NCBI GenBank assembly: GCA_963703945.1
Contig: CAVPGM010000025.1
Span: 124,001 to 188,000, forward strand
Source: JALORV01 sp963703945
GTDB lineage: Bacteria > Pseudomonadota > Gammaproteobacteria > Burkholderiales > Burkholderiaceae_F
Direction of reading: 5' to 3'
DNA length: 64,000 nt
Under the pieces are notes generated by a model that was given only the letters and a program-made list of their open reading frames with translations, made no database searches and was not told where the DNA came from. Shown piece after piece: positions 12,502 through 21,995 of the stretch; positions within the stretch are counted from its first letter, which is position 1, and every line of letters starts with the position of its first letter. A program made the translations under genes and the position numbers.

Positions 12502-12968
12502 TCATTTCAGCTGCTCCAGCAGCGCGTCGATCTTCTCGGCGCTCATGTTCTCGTGGTAGGCGTCGTTGACCATCACCACCGGCGCCGTGCCGCACGAGCC
12601 CAGGCACTCGACGTGCGACAGGGTGAAGCGCCCGTCCGCGGTGGTCTCGCCGGGCCGGATGCCGAGCCGGCGCGACAAGGTGGTCGATCATGCGTTCGGC
12701 ACCACGCATCGAGCACGACACGTTGCGGCAGGCCTGCAGGTGCCAGCGGCCGATCGGTTCGCGCCGGTACTGCGTGTAGAACGACAGCACCTCCTCGATC
12801 TGGATGCGCGGCACGCCGAGGTATTCGATCAGCCAGTCGATGTCCTCGTCGGCGACGTAGCCGCGCTCCTGCTGGATGCGCCGCAGGCACGGCAAGCGTC
12901 AGCGACGATTCGAAGCCCGCCGGATAGCGCTCCTTGAGCTGCTCGAACTCGGGCAGCAGGTGTCTCAT
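12502..12968 (-). CDS. nuoE: NADH-quinone oxidoreductase subunit E (frameshifted)
   Basis: Thioredoxin-like [2Fe-2S] subunit of complex I (cluster N1a), partner of NuoF. Starts MRHLLPEFEQLKERYPAGFE at 12968, breaks near 12898 by what looks like one inserted base, and continues LRRIQQERGYVADEDIDWLI, the first cysteine pair in CRNVSC, then after a break near 12675 the second pair in ECLGSC, and ends ENMSAEKIDALLEQLK. About 155 residues, a normal length. Five bases separate it from the nuoD stop. Confidence 0.92.
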
Positions 12969-12973
12969 TGAGC

Positions 12974-14203
12974 TCACCGGTCGCACTCCCCGCCGATCAT
13001 GTTGATCGACCCGAACGTCGGAATCAGGTCCGCGAGCTGGTAGCCGTCGAGCATCCTGTGGACGCCGCCCATGTGCACGAAGCTCGGACAGCGCACGTGG
13101 ACCTTGTAGGGTGTGCCGCTGCCGTCGCTGACCAGGAAGAACCCGAGTTCGCCGTTGGCGCCTTCGTGCGCGACGTAGATCTCGCCGGCCGGAACGCGCG
13201 GACCTTCCATGATCAGCTTGAAGTGGTTGATCAGCGACTCGATCTCGCTGTAGACGAGCGGCTTGGGCGGCAAGGTGCAGCGGCGGTCGTCGACATCGAT
13301 CGGCCCCGCCGGCAGCATGTCGATCAGCTGGCGGATCATGTGCACCGATTCGTCCATCTCGCGCATCCGCACGTAGTAGCGGTCGTAGTTGTCGCCCTTG
13401 ATGCCGACCGGGACCTCGAAGTCGAGCTCCGCGTAGGCGAGGTACGGCGTGTCCTTGCGCAGGTCGCGCGGCGCTCCGGTCGACCGCAGGATCGGACCTG
13501 TGTAGCCCCAGTTGATCGCATCGGCCGTCGACAGCACGCCGACGTCGCGCGTGCGGTCGATGAAGATGCGGTTGCGGTCCATCAGGCCGTGCACGCGCCC
13601 GACAAACTCCTCGTACTGATCGAGAATTTCTTCCAGGCGCTTGAGCCACCCGTCCGGCAGGTCGCGCGCCAGCCCGCCGATGCGACCGTAGGTGTAGGTC
13701 ACGCGCGCGCCGGTCAGGTCGGCGATGTGCTCGTAGACGTAGTCGCGGATCATCACCAGGTACAGGAACGCGGTCATCGCGCCGAGCTCCATCAGCGTGG
13801 CCGCGATGCAGGTCAGGTGATCCGCCAGCCGCGAGTACTCGGCCAGCAGGGTGCGCAGATATTTCGTGCGAGGCGTGATCTCGACGCCCATCAGCTGCTC
13901 GACGGCGTCGCAGTAGGCGAAGTTGTTGATCAGCGCCGAGCAGTAGTTGAGCCGGTCGACGTACGGAATCAGGTTGTGCCAGGTGTGGTCCTCGCACTCC
14001 TTCTCGAAGCCGCGGTGCAGGTAGCCGCAGTGCACGTCGGTGCGCAGGATCTTCTCGCCGTCGAGCTCCGCGATGATCTGGATCGTTCCGTGCGTGGCCG
14101 GATGCGACGGACCGATGTTGACGATGACGGTGTCGTCACGCTGCGGCGTGTCGAACGCCGGTCGGACCGGATTGCGAATGACGCTGCCGGGCAGCCGCTC
14201 CAC
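12974..14203 (-). CDS. nuoD: NADH-quinone oxidoreductase subunit D
   Basis: 49-kDa-type subunit of complex I that forms the quinone site with NuoB. Intact, about 409 residues, with VIVNIGPSHPATHGTIQIIA (the conserved HPATHG), YLHRGFEKECEDHTW and the C-terminal SINMIGGECDR. I prefer the GTG at 14203, one base after the nuoC stop, giving VERLPGSVIRNPVRPAF; the open frame extends further upstream only inside nuoC. NuoC and NuoD are separate genes here, unlike the fused NuoCD of enterobacteria. Confidence 0.96.
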   Translation of the reverse strand: MERLPGSVIRNPVRPAFDTPQRDDTVIVNIGPSHPATHGTIQIIAELDGEKILRTDVHCGYLHRGFEKECEDHTWHNLIPYVDRLNYCSALINNFAYCDAVEQLMGVEITPRTKYLRTLLAEYSRLADHLTCIAATLMELGAMTAFLYLVMIRDYVYEHIADLTGARVTYTYGRIGGLARDLPDGWLKRLEEILDQYEEFVGRVHGLMDRNRIFIDRTRDVGVLSTADAINWGYTGPILRSTGAPRDLRKDTPYLAYAELDFEVPVGIKGDNYDRYYVRMREMDESVHMIRQLIDMLPAGPIDVDDRRCTLPPKPLVYSEIESLINHFKLIMEGPRVPAGEIYVAHEGANGELGFFLVSDGSGTPYKVHVRCPSFVHMGGVHRMLDGYQLADLIPTFGSINMIGGECDR

Positions 14204-14204
14204 G

Positions 14205-14696
14205 TCAGCTTCCCCTTCCCCGCTCCGCGAGGTCGAAGCCTTCGCGGTAGTCCACCAGCGGCTGTTCGCCCGCCTTCGGATAGTCCTTGCGCAGCGGATA
14301 GCCGACGAACCCCTCGTACAGCAGCAGCGGCCGCAGGTCGGCATTGCCGTCGAACCGGATGCCGTACATCTCGTGGCATTCGCGCTCCATGAAGGCGGCC
14401 GATCCGTATTCGCGAATCAGCGTCGCGACCACCGGCTCGCGCTCCGGAACCTGCGTCTTCACCCGCACGCGAACCCGGTGCTGGGTCGAATAGAAGTGCC
14501 AGACCACGTCGAAGCGGGGTTCCCGCGCCGGCCAGTCGATCGCCGTGACGTCGAGCAGCATGTCGAATGCGAATGCTGATTTCAGTCGTCGAACGGTCTC
14601 GGTCAGGTCCGTGGGCGCGATTTCCAGCACCAAAGTGCCGTGCGAAACCGTCCCGCCCTGCTGAGCGCGGATCGAGTCGAAGATCGCCGCGTTCAT
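14205..14696 (-). CDS. nuoC: NADH-quinone oxidoreductase subunit C
   Basis: 30-kDa-type scaffold subunit of the complex I peripheral arm. Intact, about 163 residues, shorter than the ~200 of many proteobacteria. The signature is ECHEMYGIRFDGNADLRPLL followed by GYPLRKDYP. The ATG at 14696 (MNAAIFDSIRAQQGGTVSHG) shares one base with the nuoB stop (TGATG). It is followed at once by nuoD. Confidence 0.95.
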   Translation of the reverse strand: MNAAIFDSIRAQQGGTVSHGTLVLEIAPTDLTETVRRLKSAFAFDMLLDVTAIDWPAREPRFDVVWHFYSTQHRVRVRVKTQVPEREPVVATLIREYGSAAFMERECHEMYGIRFDGNADLRPLLLYEGFVGYPLRKDYPKAGEQPLVDYREGFDLAERGRGS

Positions 14697-15205
14697 CAAA
14701 AGTCCTTCGTCAGGATCGGATGCTTCTGCCGGGCGATCTTGTCCTGCAGCTGCATGATCCCGTCGATCACGGTCTCCGGCCGCGGCGGGCAACCGGGTAC
14801 GTAGACGTCGACGGGGATGATGCGGTCGATACCGGCGACCGCCGCGTAGTTCTGGTAGAAGCCGCCGCTCGAGGCGCAAACGCCGAAGGCCATCACCCAC
14901 TTGGGTTCGCACATCTGCTCGTAGACTTTCAACAGGATGGGCGCCTGCTTGTGCGTCACCGTGCCGACCACCATCAGCAGGTCCGACTGACGCGGCGAGA
15001 AACGCGGAAGCGCTGCGCCGAACCGGTCGGTGTCGTACGGCGTGGAACTCACCGACATGAACTCCATCGCGCAGCACGCGGTGACGAACGGGTAGGGGAA
15101 GAGCGAGAACTTGCGGGCCCAGCCGCAAAGCTCGTCCTTCTTCGTCGTCAGGTACTCGAACGCGGCGCTCTTCGTGCCGGCCGCCGCAGATCGGAATCGG
15201 GGCAC
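14696..15205 (-). CDS. nuoB: NADH-quinone oxidoreductase subunit B
   Basis: PSST-type subunit of complex I that carries [4Fe-4S] cluster N2, the final donor to quinone. Intact, 169 residues. The four N2 cysteines can be placed: the adjacent pair in TACCAMEFMS, one in GVCASSGGFYQNY and one in VPGCPPRPE. The start MPRFRSAAAGTKSAAFEYLT lies six bases after the nuoA stop. Confidence 0.97.
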   Translation of the reverse strand: MPRFRSAAAGTKSAAFEYLTTKKDELCGWARKFSLFPYPFVTACCAMEFMSVSSTPYDTDRFGAALPRFSPRQSDLLMVVGTVTHKQAPILLKVYEQMCEPKWVMAFGVCASSGGFYQNYAAVAGIDRIIPVDVYVPGCPPRPETVIDGIMQLQDKIARQKHPILTKDF

Positions 15206-15211
15206 GGCTGT

Positions 15212-15578
15212 TCACTCGGTCACTCCTTCCAGCAGCCGCGCGCGGTAGACGTAGAGCAGGATCAGCACCAGCAGGGCCATGAAGATGACGAAGGTGATCA
15301 GCATCGTCCCGGTCACCGGCTGCGCACCGAGCGCCCAGATGAAGAGGAACACCGTCTCGAGATCGAACAGGATGAAGACGATCGCCACCGCGTAGTACTT
15401 GATCGGGACCGCCTTGACGTTGCGTGGATCGACCGGCGTCGCCCCGCACTCGAACGGTTCGAGCTTCACCGCGCGTGTCGACCGGCCGCGGGCCGAGGAC
15501 GCGGTTGAGCAGCAGCATCAGCGCAACCACGCTCAGGATCGCGATCATGTAGACGAGGAAGACGACATACGGGCTCAT
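15212..15578 (-). CDS. nuoA: NADH-quinone oxidoreductase subunit A (frameshifted)
   Basis: Three-helix membrane subunit of complex I. The first helix is in one frame (MSPYVVFLVYMIAILSVVAL); after a break near 15480 the rest continues with the conserved loop KLEPFECGATPVDPR, then IKYYAVAIVFILFDLETVFL, and ends LYVYRARLLEGVTE. The joined length of about 121 residues is normal. It begins 24 bases after the malic enzyme stop, with no visible terminator or room for a large promoter, so it is probably cotranscribed with the por/malic enzyme genes. Confidence 0.93.
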
Positions 15579-15602
15579 GACGGTCGGTCCGGTCTTCGCT
15601 GG

Positions 15603-17283
15603 CTACGCTGCGTAGCCCAGGTATTCGGGCTGGTACATCTGCGCACGGATCAGCGCGGCGAGATCAGCGGGGCGATCGACATCGGCCAACCCTCGGCGGT
15701 ACGCGACTTCCGCGACCGCTGTGGCGATCAGCAGCGACACCTCAGCGGATATTCCGCAGCGGCGGATACAGACTGCCCTGGTCGAGGTCCGCCCGACTGA
15801 CGGTTTCTGCCAGCGTGCGCGCCGCTTCCATGAACATCTCGTCCGTCACGCGCGACGCGCCGACCGCGACCACGCCGAGGCCCACGCCGGGGAAGATGTA
15901 CGAGTTGTTGCCCTGGCGCGGCACGTAACGGCGTCCGTTGAAGTCCACCGCGTCGAACGGACTGCCCGAGGCGAACAGCGCCTTGCCGCCGGACCAGCTG
16001 TACGCCTGCTCGGCGGTGCATTCCGCGCGCGAGGTCGGGTTCGACAGGGCGAACACGATCGGCCGCTCGTTCAGACGCGTCATCGTCTCGACCACCTCGC
16101 GCGTGAAGGTGTTCGGCGTGGCGCTGACGCCGATGATCGCGGTCGGCTTCAGCGCCTTCACCGCGCCGATGAAATCACCGACCGGCGCGTGTTCGTGCGC
16201 GTAGGGCTTCTTGTGCGCGGCAAGCTCCGTGCCGCGACGCGACCACCAGTCCCTTGGAATCGACCAGCCAGCAGCGGCCGCGCGCCTGTGCTTCGCTGAG
16301 GCCGTCGGCCTGCATCGCCGCGACCAGCAGGTCGGAGATGCCGGTTGCGGCTTCGCCCGCGCCGAGGCACAGGAAGGTCTGCTCGCGCCATCCGTTTGCC
16401 CGTCACGCGCAGCGCCGAGAAGATGCCGGCGACCACCACGCTGGCCGTGCCCTGGATGTCGTCGTTGAACGAGCAGATGCGGTCGCGGTAGCGCTGCAGC
16501 AGGCGGAACGCGTTGTGGTTGGCGAAGTCCTCGAACTGCACCAGGATGCCCGGGAAACACGGCCTGGGTCGCCTCGATGAACTCCTCGACCAGCTCGTCG
16601 AACTGCGGCGCCGGCCAGCGCGCTTGCTGTCGCAGCCCGAGATACAGCGGATCGACAAGCAGCTTTTCATTGTTGGTACCGACGTCGAGCATCACCGGCA
16701 GGCAGCGGCGCGGATGCACGCCGGCGCATGCGGTGTAGAGCGCCAGCTTGCCGATCGGGATGCCCATCCCGTTCGCGCCGAGATCGCCCAGGCCGAGGAT
16801 GCGCTCGCCGTCGGTGACGACGATGATCGCCGCTTCCCGGTACGGCCAGTTGCGCAGCACCGACTGCATCCGTCCGCGGTCGGCGGCGCTGACGAACAGG
16901 CCGCGCGGGCGCCGGTAGATGTGTCCGAACTGCTGGCAGGCGAGACCGACGGTCGGCGTGTAGATGATCGGCATCATCTCGTCGGGATGCTCGAGGATGA
17001 CCCGATAGAACAGCGCCTCGTTGCGGTCCTGCAGCGACTCCAGCATGATGTACTTCGCGAGCGGAGTCTGCAGTCGGCGGAAGTTCTCCATCACACGCTC
17101 GAGCTGCTCGACCTGGGCCGACACGTGCGGCGGCAGCAGTCCGCGCAACCCCAGCATTTCGCGTTCGGACTCGCTGAACGCGGTTCCCTTGTTCAGCGTC
17201 GGGTCTCGCAGCAGCGCGATTCCGCGCGGAAACCATTCGGGCAATGGCGGTGGCAGCACCCGGGCAGTGTGTTTCTGAGGCAT
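15603..17283 (-). CDS. NAD-dependent malic enzyme (frameshifted)
   Basis: Oxidative decarboxylation of malate to pyruvate with NAD(P). Full-length family member of about 560 residues starting MPQKHTARVLPPPLPEWFPR at 17283 behind GGGGGAG. Signatures: PLAKYIMLESLQDRNEALFY, then MPIIYTPTVGLACQQFGHIY with the catalytic Tyr, VVTDGERILGLGDLGANGMG, and IVFALSNPTSRAECTAEQAY. Breaks lie near 16555, 16395 and 16235. A premature TGA near 15743 arises from an apparent one-base insertion; past it the C-terminus continues normally, ending LGYAA at 15603. It sits between the por genes and nuoA, so its pyruvate could feed the 2-oxoacid oxidoreductase encoded just upstream. NAD rather than NADP use is inferred from the long-form family. 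Confidence 0.93.
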
Positions 17284-17317
17284 ATCTCTCCCCCGTGTCT
17301 CGTCGAGTGCCCGGCCG

Positions 17318-18946
17318 TCATACCGACTCGGGCACCATGTCGATCGCACCGCACGGGCACTCGGTGGCGCACATGCCGCAGCCCTTGCAGTAGTCGTAAT
17401 TGATGCTGAAGCGCGACCCCGGACCGAGCTTGATCACCGCGTTGTCCGGGCAGACGCCGTAGCAGTTGTCGCATTCGAAGCAGTTGCCGCACGACAGGCA
17501 GCGGCGCGCCTCGAACTGCGCGTTGAATTCGGTCAGTCCCTTCTGGACCTCCTCGAAGGTCGACGTGCGCCGAGCGAGGTCGAGCATCGGCCGCACGGTC
17601 TTCGGCGCATCGCTGTAGTACCAGGTGTTGAGCCGGTCGAACGTCGCGAGCGCGTGCTTGGCGGCAGGCTGCGTCGGTCGCGCCGCGCAGCCAGGCGTCG
17701 ATGTGGCGCGCCGCCTTCTTGCCGTGGCCGACTGCCCACCGTCACCGTGCGCTCCGAAGGCACCATGTCGCCGCCGGCGAAGATGCCCGGATGGCCGGTC
17801 ATCATGTTCGGCGCGACCTGCACGGTGCCGTCCTTGATTTCGAGGCCGGGCACGTTGTCCAGCAGCGAAAGATCGACGTCCTGACCGAGCGCCAGCACCA
17901 GCGAGTCCGACTCGAGCGTCTCGATTTCACCGGTCGGCTGCGGAAAGCCCTTGTCGTCGAGCGCCATCTTCTCGACGGTCAGCGTGCCGCCGTCGCTGAC
18001 ATTGCGGATCGTCGACAGCCACTTGATCAGCACGCCTTCGGCCAGCGCCTCTTCGACCTCGAAGTCGTGCGCCGGCATCTTCTCGCGCGTGCGGCGGTAG
18101 ACGATGATCGGCTCGGCGCCCATGCGCTTGGCAGTCCGCGCGACGTCGAGCGCGGTGTTGCCGCCGCCGTAGACGACCACGCGCCGGCCGAGCATCGGCT
18201 TGTCCTCGCCTTCCATGCTGCGCAGGACCGAGACCGCGTCGAGCATGTGGGCTGCCTCGCCGGCCGGGATGTAGGCGCGCTTGGCGATATGGGCGCCGAC
18301 CGCAAGGAATGCCGCGTCGAAGCCGCCTTCGCTCATTTCGACCGCGATGTCTGCCACCTTGTGGTTGAGCTTCAGTTCGACGCCCATGTCGAGGATGCGG
18401 CGCACCTCGGCATCGAGCACGTCGCGCGGCAGCCGATACGTCGGTATGCCGAAGCGCATCATGCCGCCGGCAATCGGACCGGCTTCGAGGATCGTCACTG
18501 CGTGGCCGACGACGGCGCAGGTGGTAGGCCGCGGACAGGCCGGACGGGCCGGCGCCGACGACCAGCACGCGCTTGCCCGACTCGTGCGCCGGCGCGCTGA
18601 ACTTCCAGTGGCGCTTCAGCGCTTCGTCGCCGAGGAAGCGCTCGACCGAGTTGATGCCGACCGCCTCGTCGATCTGGGCGCGGTTGCACGCGGTCTCGCA
18701 CGGGTGGTAGCAGACGCGGCCCATGATCGCGGGCAGCGGGTTGTCCTGCACCAGCTGTCGCCAGGCCGCCTCGTAGTCGCCGCCTTCGGCGTGGTACAGC
18801 CACTGCTGGATGTTCTCTCCCGCCGGGCAGGCGTTGTTGCACGGAGGCAGGCGGTCCACGTAGACCGGCCGCATCGTGCGCCACGAACCGGTGCGGTTGG
18901 CGAGCGACGAGCCCGGGTCGAGCGTGATGGCGAACGGCTTATCCAC
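17318..18946 (-). CDS. GltD-like NAD(P)-FAD oxidoreductase fused to a 2[4Fe-4S] ferredoxin domain (frameshifted)
   Basis: Flavin-dependent electron-transfer subunit of about 540 residues. In order: an N-terminal Fe-S domain with CNNACPAGE and GRVCYHPCETACNR; FAD-binding GAGPSGLSAAYHL; an NAD(P) motif YGGGNTALDVARTAKRMGA; FAGGDMVPSERTVT; and a C-terminal ferredoxin domain with CLSCGNCFECDNCYGVCP and CKGCGMCATECPCG. Breaks lie near 18525 and 17735-17600. The GTG at 18946 overlaps the porB stop (GTGGATAA), which fixes the start. This architecture is known from glutamate synthase small-subunit relatives and SfrB-like proteins. No large glutamate synthase gene is present, so I infer that it passes electrons between the 2-oxoacid oxidoreductase and NAD(P), replacing a separate PorD. 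Confidence 0.82.
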
Positions 18947-19949
18947 GCGCGCCCTCCTCGTCCAGCAGGCCATAGGTGGCGATGTTGCGGTCGGCGACCG
19001 CCTGGATCTGCGCCAGTCGCGCCTCGTCGCGTTTCGGCGAGAACAGGTGCGCGAAGCGCTTCTGCAGCTTCAGGTAGTCGTCGACCGGCACGCGATGCCG
19101 GATCGGCGTGCGGCCAGTGACCTCGCCGTTTTCGGCTTCGAACAACGGGAACAGTGCCGATTCCACTGCCGCGCGCGCGACCTTGATCGTGTCTGCAGGC
19201 GCCGAGCCCCAGCCCAGCGGACACGGCACGTGGATGTGAACATAGCGTGCGCCGCGAATTTCCATCGCCCGCGTGACCTTGTCCTCCAGGTCGCGCAGGT
19301 TGGCGACGCTCGCCGTGGCCACGTACGGGATGTGGTGTGCCATCGCGATCAGCGGCACGTTCTTGCCCCGGCCGAACTCGTTGCCCGGCTCTTGTCCGAC
19401 GGCCGGCGTGGTCGCGGTGCGCGCCGCGGGCGGCGTCGCGCTCGAGCGCTGCACGCCGGTGTTCATGTAGGCCTCGTTGTCGTAGCAGATGTAGAGCACG
19501 TCGTCGTTGCGCTCGAACATGCCTGACAGGCAACCGAAGCCGATATCCGTGGTGCCGCCGTCGCCGCCCTGCGCGATGACCCGCACATGGTCCCTGCCCT
19601 TCACCTTGAGTGCCGCCGCCACGCCGGACGCGACCGCCGCTGCGTTGCCGAACAGCGAGTGGATCCAGGGGATCTGCCACGAAGTCTCCGGATACGGCGT
19701 CGAGAACACCTCGAGGCATCCGGTCGCGTTGACCGCGACCAGCTGGTTGTCGGAGGCGCGCATCGCGGCGTCGAGCGCGTAGCGCGCGCCGAGCGCCTCG
19801 CCGCAACCCTGGCAGGCGCGGTGCCCCGAGTTCAGCGAATTGGTGCGCTCCATGTTGGCCTGCACGCTGCGCTCGTCCTCGGCGAGCAGGCGATTGCCGA
19901 CCGTGAACGTCCCGGTCTGGTAGAACTTGACAGGCTGGCGGGCGTCCAT
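18939..19949 (-). CDS. porB: Pyruvate (2-oxoacid):ferredoxin oxidoreductase beta subunit
   Basis: Thiamine diphosphate-binding subunit of a PFOR-type enzyme: pyruvate + CoA + oxidised ferredoxin to acetyl-CoA + CO2. Intact, 336 residues. Cluster and cofactor motifs are visible: HRACQGCGEALGARYALDA, the TPP segment AQGGDGGTTDIGFGCLSGMF and YDNEAYMNTGVQRSSATP. The ATG at 19949 lies two bases after the porA stop. Substrate specificity is assigned to pyruvate by overall resemblance to four-subunit PORs; 2-oxoglutarate or another 2-oxoacid is not excluded. Confidence 0.9.
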   Translation of the reverse strand: MDARQPVKFYQTGTFTVGNRLLAEDERSVQANMERTNSLNSGHRACQGCGEALGARYALDAAMRASDNQLVAVNATGCLEVFSTPYPETSWQIPWIHSLFGNAAAVASGVAAALKVKGRDHVRVIAQGGDGGTTDIGFGCLSGMFERNDDVLYICYDNEAYMNTGVQRSSATPPAARTATTPAVGQEPGNEFGRGKNVPLIAMAHHIPYVATASVANLRDLEDKVTRAMEIRGARYVHIHVPCPLGWGSAPADTIKVARAAVESALFPLFEAENGEVTGRTPIRHRVPVDDYLKLQKRFAHLFSPKRDEARLAQIQAVADRNIATYGLLDEEGARG

Positions 19950-19951
19950 GG

Positions 19952-21209
19952 CTAGCCGATTCCCGAAGCCACGGTGCCAAGCTGCCGCAGCACCGATTCG
20001 GCGGTCGGCCCGCTGCGCCGCTGGCAGGCGTTCGCGCACCAGTTCGCGCTCGACCACCGCAGTGTTGAGGTCGAGGAAGGTGACCGATTCGAGCTCGTCG
20101 CGACCGGCGGACTCGAACACACGGGCAGCGAAGCGCGCGTGATGCTGCGGCCGCCCAGGCCGGCGATCGACCGTGTAGCCGTTGAGCTGGATGCCGGACA
20201 GCGACTTGCGCACGCCGTCCGACAGGATGCCGCCGAGGCCGAGCGCGAAGCTCTTCTCGAGCACGACCACGCGCTTTGCATGGCCGATCGCCGCGCGCAG
20301 CGCGTCGAGCGGGAATGGCCGGAAAGCGGTCACCGTCACCGAGCCGATACGGACGCCGGCGCTGCGCATCGAGTCGACCACCTCCTGCACCGTGCCGTTG
20401 ACCGAGCCGAGCGCCACGACGATCGTCTCGGCGTCCTCGGCGCGATAGGTGCGCAGCAGACCGCCGGAAATGCGGCCGAAGCGCAGCTCGAATTCCTCGG
20501 CGAGCTGCGGGATCAGCTCGAGCGCCTGCAGCTGCTTGTGATGCGCCAGGTAACGTACTTCCGTGAACGCCTCCGGCCCCACCATCGCGCCGATGCTGAC
20601 CGGCTCGCGCGGATCGAGCACCTGGCGCGGCTCGAACGGCAGCAGATAGCTGTCGACCTCGACCTGCGTCGGCATGTCGACGCGCTCGACCGCGTGCGTC
20701 AGGATGAATCCGTCCATGCACACCATCACCGGGCAGCGACAGCGTTCTCGGCCAGACGGAACGCCTGGATGTGCAGGTCGAGCGCTTCCTGGTTGGTTTC
20801 CGCGTGCAGCTGGATCCACCCCGAGTCGCGCATCGACATGCTGTCGGAGTGGTCGTTCCAGATGTTGATCGGCGCGCCGATCGCGCGGTTGCCGATCGTC
20901 ATCACGATCGGCAGGCCCAGGCCGGCCGCGTTGTAGACGGCCTCGGCCATGAACAGCAGCCCCTGGCTGCTGGTCGCCGTGTAGGTGCGCGCGCCGGTGG
21001 CCGATGCGCCGATCGCGACCGACAGCGCGGCGAATTCGGATTCGACGTTGATGAACTCGCAGCCGCGCAGATCGCCGGCCTTCACCATCTCGCTGAGGCC
21101 CTTCGACGATGTGCGTCTGCGGGGTGATCGGATAGGCACAGATCACCTCGGGGCGCGCCAGCGCGATCGCCTCGGCCACCGCCCGCGAGCCCTCGATCTG
21201 TCTAAGCAT
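19952..21209 (-). CDS. porA: Pyruvate (2-oxoacid):ferredoxin oxidoreductase alpha subunit (frameshifted)
   Basis: Alpha subunit of the multi-subunit PFOR, carrying the pyrimidine-side TPP domain and substrate loop. Starts MLRQIEGSRAVAEAIALARP with the family hallmark YPITPQTHIVE, breaks near 21105 into CEFINVESEFAALSVAIGAS, then near 20740 into ILTHAVERVDMPTQVEVDSY. The C-terminal transketolase-like domain contains FRPFPLDALRAAIG. A last break near 20020 gives the end LRQLGTVASGIG at 19952. The ATG at 21209 overlaps the porG stop (ATGCTTAG). Joined length is about 419 residues. Confidence 0.9.
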
Positions 21210-21774
21210 GGGCGGGCTCCCTCGCAGCGATTTCATACGCCTCGCGCGCCGCTGCCACGTTGGGCTCGCCAGACGCGCAGGGAACTTGTCGCGGATTGCC
21301 GCCACGACCGATTCGAGGCCGATCAGCTTCGGTCAGCCCGGCAAAGGCGGCGAGCAACGGCACGTTGGGTACCGCTCGCCCCACGTGGCGCATCGCGATT
21401 TCGGTAGCCGCCAGGGCGAACAGGCGCACCTGGGGAGTCCGCTCCTGCAACGTGCTCAATCCAAGGTCCGCCAGCGGACGGGTGGAATTGATCAGCACGG
21501 TCCCATTCGGGGACAAACCGTTGAACAGGTCGACCTGATAAAGGAGTGTCGAGTCCTGGATGATCAGTGCATCCGGCTCCATCACCGGCTCGCGCAGCCG
21601 GATCGGCCGGTCGTCGATACGGCAGAACGCCATCACCGGCGCGCCCATGCGCTCGGAGCCGAAGCTGGGAAATGCCTGCGCATGCCGACCCTCCAGAAAC
21701 GCTGCAACCGCCAGCACCTCTGCGCCTGAAACGACCCCCTGGCCGCCACGGCCGTGGATGCGCACTTGCAGCAT
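21202..21774 (-). CDS. porG: 2-oxoacid:ferredoxin oxidoreductase gamma subunit (frameshifted near the end)
   Basis: Gamma subunit of the PFOR, about 190 residues, starting MLQVRIHGRGGQGVVSGAEV at 21774 behind GAGGGAGA. The family motifs RIHGRGGQGVV and FGSERMGAPVMAF are present. Breaks near 21325 and 21270 separate the last 40 residues, which end EAYEIAAREPAHA. It is the first gene of the long minus-strand run; 21775-21995 upstream is a divergent promoter region with two FNR/ANR-like boxes. Confidence 0.9.
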   Translation of the reverse strand: MLQVRIHGRGGQGVVSGAEVLAVAAFLEGRHAQAFPSFGSERMGAPVMAFCRIDDRPIRLREPVMEPDALIIQDSTLLYQVDLFNGLSPNGTVLINSTRPLADLGLSTLQERTPQVRLFALAATEIAMRHVGRAVPNVPLLAAFAGLTEADRPRIGRGGNPRQVPCASGEPNVAAAREAYEIAAREPAHA

Positions 21775-21858
21775 GTCTCCCTCGGGTTTCCGCCCCACCG
21801 CCGTCGCGTGCGGCAGTCGAATGACGCTGCATCGTGGCAGCCGTGGTTGTGCCGTCGA

Positions 21859-21872
21859 TTGACCCCGATCAA
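21859..21872. promoter_or_regulatory. FNR/ANR-like palindrome, por side
   Basis: TTGACCCCGATCAA, two five-base half sites around four bases. It matches the FNR/ANR consensus TTGAT-N4-ATCAA except for C at the fifth base. Its centre is about 91 bases from the porG ATG, so a start site 41.5 bases away would leave a leader of about 50 bases, the usual activator geometry. Confidence 0.6.
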
Positions 21873-21913
21873 TCGCATGGTGATCCCCCATTGCGTCATG
21901 TGGGTTTCGGCCA

Positions 21914-21927
21914 TTGACCCGCGTCAA
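21914..21927. promoter_or_regulatory. FNR/ANR-like palindrome, frd side
   Basis: TTGACCCGCGTCAA, a 5-4-5 arrangement with perfectly complementary half sites (TTGAC/GTCAA). Its centre is about 75 bases upstream of the frdC ATG, so an activator site at -41.5 would give a 34-base leader. It lies 55 bases from the por-side site and differs by one base from a third copy near 57059. Confidence 0.58.
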
Positions 21928-21995
21928 GGCCGCCGACAGACCCAAGGGAACAATGCCGTATCGTCGCGCCGACGGCGCTACGCGGGGGACATCAG

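Noticed and set aside
15601..15617. Near-perfect palindrome GGCTACGCTGCGTAGCC at the malic enzyme stop
   Set aside because: The arms have essentially no loop and no T run, and the next gene starts 24 bases later, so I did not call a terminator.
18939..21209. 2-oxoglutarate:ferredoxin oxidoreductase (KorAB)
   Set aside because: The separate gamma subunit and the PorA/PorB-like motifs fit the four-subunit pyruvate enzymes better; not excluded by sequence alone.
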